The notes under the pieces were generated by a model, which had not been told where the DNA came from, ran no database searches, and saw only the letters and a program-made list of their open reading frames with translations. From JACNLN01 sp964626495 (GTDB lineage Bacteria > Fidelibacterota > Marinisomatia > Marinisomatales > CAZVFT01), in NCBI GenBank assembly GCA_964626495.1, contig CAZVFT010000002.1:1-64000 (forward strand): DNA of 64,000 nt, given 5' to 3'. Positions within the stretch are counted from its first letter, which is position 1; each line of letters starts with the position of its first letter. Both the position numbers and the translations under genes were made by a program. Positions 58,192-64,000 of the stretch are shown here, piece by piece.

Positions 58192-58590
58192 CTACTTCAG
58201 TTCGACGCTCGCTCCGACTTCTTCCAGCTTACTCTTAATTCCTTCAGCTTCTTCCTTCAACAAACCTTCCTTTACGGCTTTAGGTGCACTTTCAACAAAG
58301 TCCTTAGCTTCCTTTAGTCCAAGGTCAGTAACTTCTCGTACCACCTTAATCACCTGAATCTTCTTATCTCCCACTGCCGATAGGATGACATCAAAGCTAA
58401 CTTTCTCCTCACCAGCTTCTTCTTCGCCAGCAGTAGCGGAACCGGCAGCTGCAACAGCAATTGGGGCTGAAGCAGTAACTCCAAACTTCTCCTCAATCTC
58501 GGAAATAAGTTCAGATATCTCAAGCATATTGGCTGTTTCCAAGTATTTAAGAACGTCATCACGTGACGTTTTTGTCGCTTTAGTCGCCAT
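58192..58590 (-). CDS. rplL: Large ribosomal subunit protein bL12
   Basis: L7/L12 forms the ribosomal stalk that recruits GTPase factors. The 132 residues have the N-terminal dimer part, an Ala/Gly/Glu hinge (about 40-60) and the C-terminal domain with [20 protein letters not shown] and [17 protein letters not shown]. It follows rplJ by 21 bp. Confidence 0.98.
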   Translation of the reverse strand: MATKATKTSRDDVLKYLETANMLEISELISEIEEKFGVTASAPIAVAAAGSATAGEEEAGEEKVSFDVILSAVGDKKIQVIKVVREVTDLGLKEAKDFVESAPKAVKEGLLKEEAEGIKSKLEEVGASVELK

Positions 58591-58611
58591 TTTCAGTTTC
58601 CTCCTGATACT

Positions 58612-59130
58612 CTATGTTTGTTTCGTTTCTTTAATGCTGCTCAATACGTTTAACAGTTTCGATATAGGACTGCTAATCGTAGTTACAAACTTTGTTATAG
58701 GTGAATTTAATCCACCAACCAGTTTTGACAGCAATACTTCTCTTGAAGGCAAATTGGAAATCTTCTCAAACAAAGATTTGTCCATAAATTCTCCTTCAAA
58801 AATAAGTGCTTTTAACTCTGGTAAATCGTGTTCTTTCTTAAATTCTTTTAAAACTCTAGCAGGTGTCGTTGGATCTTGATATGAAAATGCAATAGCTGTG
58901 GGACCTCTAAAAATATCTTCTAACTCTTTTATCTTGAAATCTTTAGAAGCAAGTTTCATCAATGTATTTTTTACAACAAGATATTCAACCCCTTCACTGT
59001 AAAACTTCTTTCGAAGATCTGTAACCTCAGAAACATTTAATCCCATAAAATCAGTAAAATATACTCCAGTGGCATTCTCAAACTTCTCTTTCATAGCAGC
59101 TACAACTTCAATATTATATTCTGATGGCAT
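58612..59130 (-). CDS. rplJ: Large ribosomal subunit protein uL10
   Basis: L10 is the stalk base that binds L7/L12 dimers. The 172 residues contain VYFTDFMGLNVSEVTDLRKKF and YLVVKNTLMKLA, then a C-terminal helix for L12 binding. It begins 10 bp after rplA, leaving no room for the L10 leader found in some bacteria. Confidence 0.97.
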   Translation of the reverse strand: MPSEYNIEVVAAMKEKFENATGVYFTDFMGLNVSEVTDLRKKFYSEGVEYLVVKNTLMKLASKDFKIKELEDIFRGPTAIAFSYQDPTTPARVLKEFKKEHDLPELKALIFEGEFMDKSLFEKISNLPSREVLLSKLVGGLNSPITKFVTTISSPISKLLNVLSSIKETKQT

Positions 59131-59140
59131 TGTTTACCTA

Positions 59141-59827
59141 TTAGACTGTTGTTTTATTTATCTTTACACCGGGTCCCATCGTTGATGAAATGGTTAATTT
59201 TTTAAAATATGTTCCTTTCACAGCCGACGGCTTTATTCTCCTAAGCAGGCTAATCACTGTTTTTATATTTTCAATAAGTTGTTCATTTTCAAAGGAACAT
59301 TTCCCAACTGGAGCATGAATTACTCCATATTTATCTACCCGCAGTTCAATACGACCAGCTTTAATCTCTTTTACTGCATTACCCACCTGAGGTGTAACCG
59401 TCCCACTTTTGGGATTTGGCATCAGTCCTTTAGGACCAAGAATTTTACCAAGTCTTCCTACTTTGGGCATCATATCCGGTGAGGCAATAATAACATCTGC
59501 ATCAGTCCATCCACCCTGTAGCATTTGAATAAAATCATCATCACCAACAAAATCAGCTCCGTTATCCTTTGCCTCTTTGGCTGCTGAACCTTTTGCCAAA
59601 ACCAATACTTTCACCTCTTTACCAGTACCATAAGGTAATGAAGTGGTTACTCGAATGTTTTGGTCTGCATGCCGTGGATCCACACCAAGATTAACTGATA
59701 TCTCCACGGTCTCATTAAATTTAGCAGAAGTGTTTTCCTTCACAAAGGTAACTGCATCTTCCAGTGAATATTGCCGACGCCTATCCAGTTTATTTAATAC
59801 TGTTCTATATTTTTTACCGTGCTTCAT
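59141..59827 (-). CDS. rplA: Large ribosomal subunit protein uL1
   Basis: L1 forms the movable stalk near the E site. The 228 residues contain SVNLGVDPRHADQNIR, ASPDMMPKVGRLGKILGPKGLMPNPKSGT (shown in parts: MPKVGRLGKILGPKGLMPNP) and the KGTYFKKLTISSTMGPGVK end. It follows rplK by 15 bp. Confidence 0.98.
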   Translation of the reverse strand: MKHGKKYRTVLNKLDRRRQYSLEDAVTFVKENTSAKFNETVEISVNLGVDPRHADQNIRVTTSLPYGTGKEVKVLVLAKGSAAKEAKDNGADFVGDDDFIQMLQGGWTDADVIIASPDMMPKVGRLGKILGPKGLMPNPKSGTVTPQVGNAVKEIKAGRIELRVDKYGVIHAPVGKCSFENEQLIENIKTVISLLRRIKPSAVKGTYFKKLTISSTMGPGVKINKTTV

Positions 59828-59842
59828 AAATTATTCAATTTC

Positions 59843-60265
59843 TTATTCGACCTCAACTCCCATACTCCTCGCTGTTCCTCGAATCATTTCTGTCGCTGTT
59901 TCAATGGAATTTGCATTTAGGTCTGGCATCTTCGTTTCAGCAATAGATCGAATATCCGCTTCCGATATCTTCCCAACTTTCTCTCGATTTGGCTCACCAG
60001 AACCTTTACTAATTCCTGCAGCTTTCTTAATCAAGACAGCAGCAGGTGGGGTCTTGGTTACAAATGTAAAGGAACGATCCTGATATACTGTGATCACTAC
60101 AGGAATAATCGTCCCTCTGTTTTCCTTCGTTCGCTCATTAAATAATTTACAGAAATCCATAATATTCACACCATGTTGACCTAAAGCAGGACCTACTGGT
60201 GGTGCAGGATTTGCTTGACCTGCAGGTATTTGAAGTTTCAGTGTTGTTCTAATCTTTTTTGCCAT
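59843..60265 (-). CDS. rplK: Large ribosomal subunit protein uL11
   Basis: The 140 residues contain [21 protein letters not shown] and [12 protein letters not shown], then the C-terminal rRNA-binding domain with [15 protein letters not shown]11 binds the GTPase-associated centre. It lies 8 bp after nusG. Confidence 0.98.
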   Translation of the reverse strand: MAKKIRTTLKLQIPAGQANPAPPVGPALGQHGVNIMDFCKLFNERTKENRGTIIPVVITVYQDRSFTFVTKTPPAAVLIKKAAGISKGSGEPNREKVGKISEADIRSIAETKMPDLNANSIETATEMIRGTARSMGVEVE

Positions 60266-60273
60266 TGCTATTC

Positions 60274-60801
60274 TTACTTTTCTTTTTCTACCTGGAGATA
60301 ATCTAGCTCAACAGGAGTTGGACGCCCAAAAATTGAGACAGTCACCTTAACTTTCTGTTTTTCTTCATTCACATCATGAACAAATCCAGTAAAATCGATA
60401 AATGGTCCATCAATCACTTTTATAGCATCACCTGTTTTGAACTTAGTCCCAATTACTTCACGACCATCCAAACTTTCTACCTCGCCGAGTATACGTTTTA
60501 CCTCCTCATCTCTTAACGGGTGAGGGTTGTCTTTGGAACCAATAAAATTGATAACACCAGCGATATTTTCAATATAATATTTTGTCTCATTCGTAAGTGT
60601 CATATTTATCAGTAAATAACCGGGGTAAAATAATTTTTCTTTCACTCTTTTTTTACCATCTCTCATCTCAATAACATTCTCAGAAGGAACAAGTATATCT
60701 CCAATAAAATCCGCTAGATTATTATGTTCTGCCTCGCGAAGTACTGCTTCCCTTATCTTTTTTTCCCTACCGGAAATAACTCTAACTGAATACCAATCCA
60801 T
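60274..60801 (-). CDS. nusG: Transcription termination/antitermination protein NusG
   Basis: NusG couples RNA polymerase to ribosomes and Rho. From the ATG at 60801 it has 175 residues: NGN domain ([14 protein letters not shown], then [11 protein letters not shown]) and a C-terminal KOW domain with [18 protein letters not shown]. An ATG at 60816 would overlap the secE end and is less likely; the chosen one lies one base after the secE TAA. It precedes rplK. Confidence 0.96.
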   Translation of the reverse strand: MDWYSVRVISGREKKIREAVLREAEHNNLADFIGDILVPSENVIEMRDGKKRVKEKLFYPGYLLINMTLTNETKYYIENIAGVINFIGSKDNPHPLRDEEVKRILGEVESLDGREVIGTKFKTGDAIKVIDGPFIDFTGFVHDVNEEKQKVKVTVSIFGRPTPVELDYLQVEKEK

Positions 60802-60802
60802 A

Positions 60803-60994
60803 TTACAAAACCACATTTACAATTTTTGAAAGAATTTGATCAATTATGAATAAAAATATACACAGCATAAGAGAAAGAGAAAGTACCACAAGTGTAGATC
60901 CTCTAAGTTCATCCCAGTTAGGCCAGGATACTTTCTTCAGCTCAAACTGAACACTGCTTAGAAACTGACTGATTTTTTTAAATATCTTAAACAT
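60803..60994 (-). CDS. secE: Preprotein translocase subunit SecE
   Basis: SecE clamps SecY in the inner membrane. From the ATG at 60994 it has 63 residues: an amphipathic N-terminus (FELKKVSWPNWDEL, the family signature, about 17-30) and one membrane span (about 35-56). A longer frame to 61039 would overlap tRNA-Trp, so I reject it. It ends one base before nusG. Confidence 0.96.
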   Translation of the reverse strand: MFKIFKKISQFLSSVQFELKKVSWPNWDELRGSTLVVLSLSLMLCIFLFIIDQILSKIVNVVL

Positions 60995-61012
60995 CTTTCT
61001 TAAAACGATCTG

Positions 61013-61085
61013 CAGGTGAGGCAGGACTTGAACCCGCAACCACCGGTTTTGGAGACCGGGGCTCTACCAATTGAGCTACTCACCT
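61013..61085 (-). tRNA. tRNA-Trp (CCA)
   Basis: The minus strand forms acceptor AGGTGAG/CTCACCT with discriminator G, D-arm TAGCTCAATTGGTAGAG, anticodon stem CCGGT/ACCGG with loop CTCCAAA (anticodon CCA), and T-arm GCGGGTTCAAGTCCTGC. It is between rpmG and secE, a position known in other bacteria. Confidence 0.97.
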
Positions 61086-61163
61086 AATTCCTCCAAAAAA
61101 ATGCGGGGATACCAACCTTCCACGAATTGAATTACTCATTCAAATACCACCAAAATTTCTATT

Positions 61164-61328
61164 TTACCGAGTTTCCTTAAAAATCACATGCTTTTTTGCA
61201 ACAGGATCGTACTTTTTATATTCTACACGCTCAGGATGATTTTGCTTATTTTTTGTGGTAGTATATCTATATCCTGTACCTGCAGTACTTTGCAATGTTA
61301 TCGTTGTTCTTTTACTCCTTCCAGCCAA
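61164..61328 (-). CDS. rpmG: Large ribosomal subunit protein bL33, non-zinc type, TTG start
   Basis: The 54-residue protein (start TTG at 61328, stop 61164-61166) contains [20 protein letters not shown], a [16 protein letters not shown] end and no CxxC pairs, so it is the zinc-free form. The ribosome binding site and the first three codons lie inside the tract shared with the other tuf copy, which explains why it starts Met-Ala-Gly like rpsJ. It follows the second tuf by 11 bases. Confidence 0.93.
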   Translation of the reverse strand: MAGRSKRTTITLQSTAGTGYRYTTTKNKQNHPERVEYKKYDPVAKKHVIFKETR

Positions 61329-62538
61329 TTTGATTCTCCTTACTCAAGAATACCCGTAACAACTCCAGCTCCAACAGTGTGACCACCCTCACGAATCGCA
61401 AACCTCAACTCCTGCTCCATCGCTATCGGGGTTATCAACTCTACTTTAACGTTTACATTATCCCCTGGCATCACCATCTCTACTCCCTCTGTCAAACTCA
61501 CTACACCTGTCACATCCGTCGTTCGAAAATAAAACTGAGGCCGATATCCCTCAAAAAAGGGCGTGTGACGACCTCCCTCCTCCTTCTTCAATACATATAC
61601 CTTCGCCTCAAACTTCGTGTGGGGCGTGATACTCCCTACTGCCGATATTACCTGACCTCGCTTTAAATCATCCTTATCAACTCCCCTCAACAATAAACCA
61701 GCATTATCTCCTGCCTGTCCCTCATCCAATATCTTACGAAACATCTCTACTCCTGTCACTACCGTCTTACTCGTCTCTCCTAATCCAACTATCTCTACCG
61801 AATCACCTACCTTTATTATTCCTCGCTCTATCCTACCCGTTCCTACCGTACCCCGGCCCGTAATACTGAATACATCCTCAACCGGCATCAAAAATGGCTT
61901 GTCTATATCTCGCTCCGGCTCCGGTATGTAACTGTCTATCGCTTCCAATAACTCCACTATACACCGTGTCAACTCCTCATCCTCCGGATTGCTCAAAGCC
62001 TCCAACGCACTACCCTGGATTATCGGTATCTCATCACCAGGAAAATTGTACTCATCCAATAACTCACGTAACTCCAACTCCACTAACTCCAGTAACTCCG
62101 GATCATCCACCTGATCCGTCTTGTTCATAAATACCACAATAGCCGGTACATTTACCTGACGGGCTAATAATACATGCTCTCGTGTCTGGGGCATTGGACC
62201 ATCTGCCGCCGATACTACCAATACAGACCCATCCATCTGTGCCGCTCCCGTTATCATATTCTTGATGTAATCTGCATGACCCGGACAATCTATATGTGCA
62301 TAATGACGATTATCCGTCTCATACTCCACATGTGCCGTCTGTATCGTTAACCCTCGCTCACGCTCCTCAGGAGCACTATCAATACTATCAAACGTACGAG
62401 CCTCTGCTAAACCACGCTTGCTTAAAAATAACGTCATCGCTGCTGTCAATGTCGTCTTACCATGATCTACATGACCTATCGTCCCTATATTTAAGTGAGG
62501 TTTCGTCCTCGAAAATTTCTCCTTTGCCATTGTGCTAT
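61320..62538. repeat. 1.2-kb tuf repeat, copy 2
   Basis: This is the second copy of the tract at 45818-47036. It spans from 8 bases before the ATG to 20 bases after the tuf stop and runs into the start of rpmG. The sharp borders at both ends suggest recombination or gene conversion limited to tuf. Confidence 0.9.
61340..62530 (-). CDS. tuf: Elongation factor Tu, copy 2
   Basis: This EF-Tu is identical in protein sequence to copy 1 (396 residues, G1 [10 protein letters not shown]3 DCPGH, G4 NKTD). Here it follows four tRNA genes and precedes rpmG, tRNA-Trp and secE, the tufB position of proteobacteria. Its start is preceded by GGAGGAATAGCACA; the ribosome binding site is outside the repeated tract. 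Codon choice again is strongly GAG/AAG/ACG/ATA, unlike nearby genes. Confidence 0.99.
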   Translation of the reverse strand: MAKEKFSRTKPHLNIGTIGHVDHGKTTLTAAMTLFLSKRGLAEARTFDSIDSAPEERERGLTIQTAHVEYETDNRHYAHIDCPGHADYIKNMITGAAQMDGSVLVVSAADGPMPQTREHVLLARQVNVPAIVVFMNKTDQVDDPELLELVELELRELLDEYNFPGDEIPIIQGSALEALSNPEDEELTRCIVELLEAIDSYIPEPERDIDKPFLMPVEDVFSITGRGTVGTGRIERGIIKVGDSVEIVGLGETSKTVVTGVEMFRKILDEGQAGDNAGLLLRGVDKDDLKRGQVISAVGSITPHTKFEAKVYVLKKEEGGRHTPFFEGYRPQFYFRTTDVTGVVSLTEGVEMVMPGDNVNVKVELITPIAMEQELRFAIREGGHTVGAGVVTGILE

Positions 62539-62563
62539 TCCTCCTATTTATATCAGTTAACTG

Positions 62564-62636
62564 AGCCTACGACCGGACTTGAACCGGTGACCCCGTCCTT
62601 ACCAAGGACGTGCTCTACCGACTGAGCTACGTAGGC
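62564..62636 (-). tRNA. tRNA-Thr (GGT)
   Basis: The minus strand shows acceptor GCCTACG/CGTAGGC with discriminator T, D-arm TAGCTCAGTCGGTAGAG, anticodon stem CGTCC/GGACG with loop TTGGTAA (anticodon GGT), and T-arm CCGGTTCAAGTCCGG. It is the last tRNA before the second tuf and is 33 bp from its start. Confidence 0.97.
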
Positions 62637-62696
62637 ACAAGAATTAATGTGCCTGATAAATAAAGATTCGAGCGAGTAACCTGTCTGTCTGACAGG

Positions 62697-62717
62697 GAAC
62701 TCTCGACCCTCAGCTTG
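62697..62717 (-). pseudogene. tRNA-Gly fragment
   Basis: CAAGCTGAGGGTCGAGAGTTC on the minus strand matches the 3' side of the anticodon stem to the T-arm of the neighbouring tRNA-Gly (62758-62778) with one mismatch. The rest of the tRNA is absent. It lies in the 104-bp spacer between tRNA-Gly and tRNA-Thr(GGT), next to a CCTGTC/GACAGG hairpin. Confidence 0.6.
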
Positions 62718-62740
62718 ACTGCCCGGTGATTTCCATTGTG

Positions 62741-62813
62741 AGCGGCGGACGAGGTTCGAACTCGCGACCCTCAGCTTGGAAGGCTGATGCTCTACCAACT
62801 GAGCTACCACCGC
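62741..62813 (-). tRNA. tRNA-Gly (TCC)
   Basis: The minus strand shows acceptor GCGGTGG/CCGCCGC, D-arm TAGCTCAGTTGGTAGAG, anticodon stem TCAGC/GCTGA with loop CTTCCAA (anticodon TCC), and T-arm CGAGTTCGAACCTCG. It is third in the Thr-Tyr-Gly-Thr-tuf order. Confidence 0.97.
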
Positions 62814-62939
62814 ATTTTCTTGATATGCGGATAAAACTGACGTTCTATTCCCTATTCCATTCATAAAGTTACACCTATACAGTTGTTATCATAACAGACA
62901 TAAACCTTAAAAAAATATCGATATTTTTCCATTATTACG

Positions 62940-63022
62940 TGGGGAGAGATGGATTTGAACCACCGAAGGCTCTCGCCGCCAGATTTACAGTCTGGTGCAT
63001 TTGACCGCTCTGCCACCTCCCC
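62940..63022 (-). tRNA. tRNA-Tyr (GTA)
   Basis: The minus strand shows acceptor GGGGAGG/TCTCCCC with discriminator A, anticodon stem CCAGA/TCTGG with loop CTGTAAA (anticodon GTA), a long variable arm (GCGGCGAGAGCCTTCG) and T-arm GGTTCAAATCC. The long arm is right for bacterial tRNA-Tyr. Confidence 0.97.
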
Positions 63023-63103
63023 AAATTTTCAGATCGATTCAAATTATCCCTCTATACCATTGAGCCACCGGAGAGACTCATATGATGGAGTTCCTGTGGA
63101 AGA

Positions 63104-63122
63104 CCCCTCAACCTGCTGATTA
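63104..63122 (-). pseudogene. tRNA-Thr fragment
   Basis: TAATCAGCAGGTTGAGGGG on the minus strand repeats the anticodon-stem to T-stem part of tRNA-Thr(TGT), whose own copy is at 63161-63176. A further stretch GGTGGCTCAATGGTATAGAG at about 63055-63074 resembles a D-arm. The three together look like the remains of a degenerate tRNA between tRNA-Thr and tRNA-Tyr. Confidence 0.5.
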
Positions 63123-63138
63123 TTTCGACATGCATCAG

Positions 63139-63211
63139 AGCCGATAGAGGGACTTGAACCCCCAACCTGCTGATTACAAATCAGCTGCTCTACCAGTTGA
63201 GCTATATCGGC
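63139..63211 (-). tRNA. tRNA-Thr (TGT)
   Basis: The minus strand shows acceptor GCCGATA/TATCGGC with discriminator T, D-arm TAGCTCAACTGGTAGAG, anticodon stem GCTGA/TCAGC with loop TTTGTAA (anticodon TGT), and T-arm GGGGGTTCAAGTCCCTC. It is first of the four-tRNA group that precedes tuf. Confidence 0.97.
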
Positions 63212-63351
63212 ATGTCGGGACTTTATGGTAGTATCACGAGATTCCACCCAGTGACATTCACCTGTTAATAGAGACATACCATCCATTTTCAAATAAATAT
63301 TTTTCATCGACGTTAATGTGTATAAAATTAAATAAAGCGATATAGTTTCTA

Positions 63352-63380
63352 ATTTTAAATAAAATAAATATAAATAACAA
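63352..63380 (-). promoter_or_regulatory. Possible sigma-70-like promoter of the tRNA-tuf operon
   Basis: On the minus strand TTGTTA (63375-63380) and TAAAAT (63352-63357) are 17 bp apart, in an extremely AT-rich stretch about 140 bp ahead of tRNA-Thr(TGT). The AT-rich context makes chance matches likely, and FCB bacteria may use other promoter forms. The 217-bp space between tRNA-Glu and tRNA-Thr shows no gene. Confidence 0.3.
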
Positions 63381-63428
63381 ATTATTTTTTACCGTTTTTA
63401 CCGAGTCTACTAGATTAAGAGTAAAACG

Positions 63429-63500
63429 TAGCGCGTACGGGAATCGAACCCGTGTTTCCGGCTTGAGAGGCCGACGTCCTAACCCCTAGACGAACGCGCC
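63429..63500 (-). tRNA. tRNA-Glu (CTC)
   Basis: The minus strand shows acceptor GGCGCGT/ACGCGCT (G-U at the end), discriminator A, D-arm TCGTCTAGGGGTTAGGA, anticodon stem TCGGC/GCCGG with loop CTCTCAA (anticodon CTC for GAG), and T-arm ACGGGTTCGATTCCCGT. The CTC anticodon reads GAG, the codon that tuf favours. Confidence 0.94.
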
Positions 63501-63830
63501 ATAATCCAATATGTCAAAAAAACGTCTTTTCTCGATACAAGTGCTGGGACGCTCTATCTGGTGGATGAATGCGACCCACCTTGTACTGCCGGCGTTACAG
63601 TGGATCGAGTATATTAATTACCAGTCTTTGCTTTATATGTATACCGCAAGTCATGCCATAATAGAGTTTATGGTATATTCTAAAATGTCTAAACATCTTG
63701 TTCGTGGTTTTTGTTATTTCTGTGGCGTCGGATGTAGGAAATTATGGAAATCGAGATTATAGTAAATGGAGTGATAGGATTTTGTATTTGTTTTACATTA
63801 ATTTTTTAATGGATTGAGTTTTTGGGATGG
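63501..63830. other. 330 bp without a convincing gene
   Basis: A plus-strand frame of 83 codons (63511-63762) is open but has no recognisable domain, unusual residues (many Trp, Cys, Tyr) and no Shine-Dalgarno, so I do not call it. No tRNA, repeat or promoter of standard form is seen. Confidence 0.5.
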
Positions 63831-64000
63831 ACAGTAGATAAATCATATATTCTTCGCATTGTGAAAATGGTTTACCTCTCGCCAAGGATTCAAGAAACGA
63901 TTCTGCTTCTCCCCCGCTCTAACAAATTCCGGTCTTATACCTCCGCCAAGAATTTATTGAAGTTGGTTGAGATTGTGGGGTTTGGGGAGCAGGAAAGGGT
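63831..64000 (+). CDS. Possible partial plus-strand gene at the window edge
   Basis: From a TTG at about 63822 or the ATG at about 63867 a plus-strand frame stays open to the window end. It reads MVYLSPRIQETILLLP and then KNLLKLVEIVGFGEQE. The spacing of YLSP..IQE.IL.LP is reminiscent of the C-terminal part of KorB/recombinase-associated helix-turn-helix proteins. The match is weak, and the rest of the gene is outside. It would be the only plus-strand gene. Confidence 0.3.

Noticed and set aside
62553..62864. Open frame of 103 codons through tRNA-Gly and tRNA-Thr(GGT)
   Set aside because: It is the translation of two tRNA genes (VAQLVEHQPSKLRVASSNLV and similar) and not a protein gene.
63044..63307. 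Open frame of 87 codons on the minus strand through tRNA-Thr(TGT)
   Set aside because: It reads across an intact tRNA and its degenerate fragment; phrases such as QLVEQLICNQQVGGSSP are typical translations of tRNA genes.
63511..63762. Plus-strand frame of 83 codons
   Set aside because: There is no domain, no ribosome binding site and an odd composition; it is opposite in direction to all neighbours.

Overview
This window looks like a chromosomal piece of a free-living bacterium of the FCB superphylum, possibly a Marinimicrobia- or Calditrichota-like lineage; that placement is an inference. The supports are an AT-rich base composition, a secreted protein with a type IX secretion sorting tail, a zinc-type S14, a non-zinc L33 and a dense, one-directional informational gene block. 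Every confident gene is on the minus strand, so the window reads from right to left.

From right to left: (1) 64000-61013 holds tRNA-Glu, then tRNA-Thr(TGT), tRNA-Tyr, tRNA-Gly, tRNA-Thr(GGT), tuf, rpmG and tRNA-Trp, an order that matches the classical thrU-tyrU-glyT-thrT-tufB arrangement of E. coli. (2) 61000-31506 is a nearly gap-free block: secE-nusG-rplKAJL-rpoBC, then rpsL-rpsG-fusA-tuf, S10, spc (with secY and map) and alpha (rpmJ to rplQ). infA and adk are missing from their usual place. The two tuf copies are identical and use different codons from their neighbours. (3) 31487-27750 holds a GHL10-type glycoside hydrolase, cdsA and a BNR-repeat secreted protein. (4) 27508-19616 is the least explained part: a probable seven-gene cluster around a 1011-residue fusion of a GlmL/MutL-type ATPase to about 400 extra residues, with an FN3-bearing membrane protein and several multi-pass membrane proteins. 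No B12-dependent mutase is nearby. It ends at a clear intrinsic terminator. (5) 19325-12434 has an orphan oligopeptide-type ABC ATPase and a complete lysine-to-aminoadipate module with two parallel entries, saccharopine and direct transamination. (6) 12423-284 carries rsmI, tmk, a C-terminal processing protease, tRNA-Val, thrS-infC-rpmI-rplT, an inserted MNT-HEPN pair, pheS-pheT, a 61-residue coiled-coil protein, zapA, folD and tRNA-Arg.

Two genes can be read in full only from rare start codons: infC from ATC and rsmI from ATT. In each, an in-frame stop lies just upstream and a Shine-Dalgarno sequence is well placed. Non-coding structure includes a REPIN (two inverted REP hairpins), a three-copy dispersed intergenic repeat of about 70-80 bp, a 21-bp tandem repeat and tRNA-derived fragments inside the tRNA-tuf operon.

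The best candidate for an undescribed system is the GlmL-like ATPase and membrane-protein cluster. Its products look like a membrane assembly with a cytosolic ASKHA ATPase, but nothing in the sequence says what it moves, senses or repairs.
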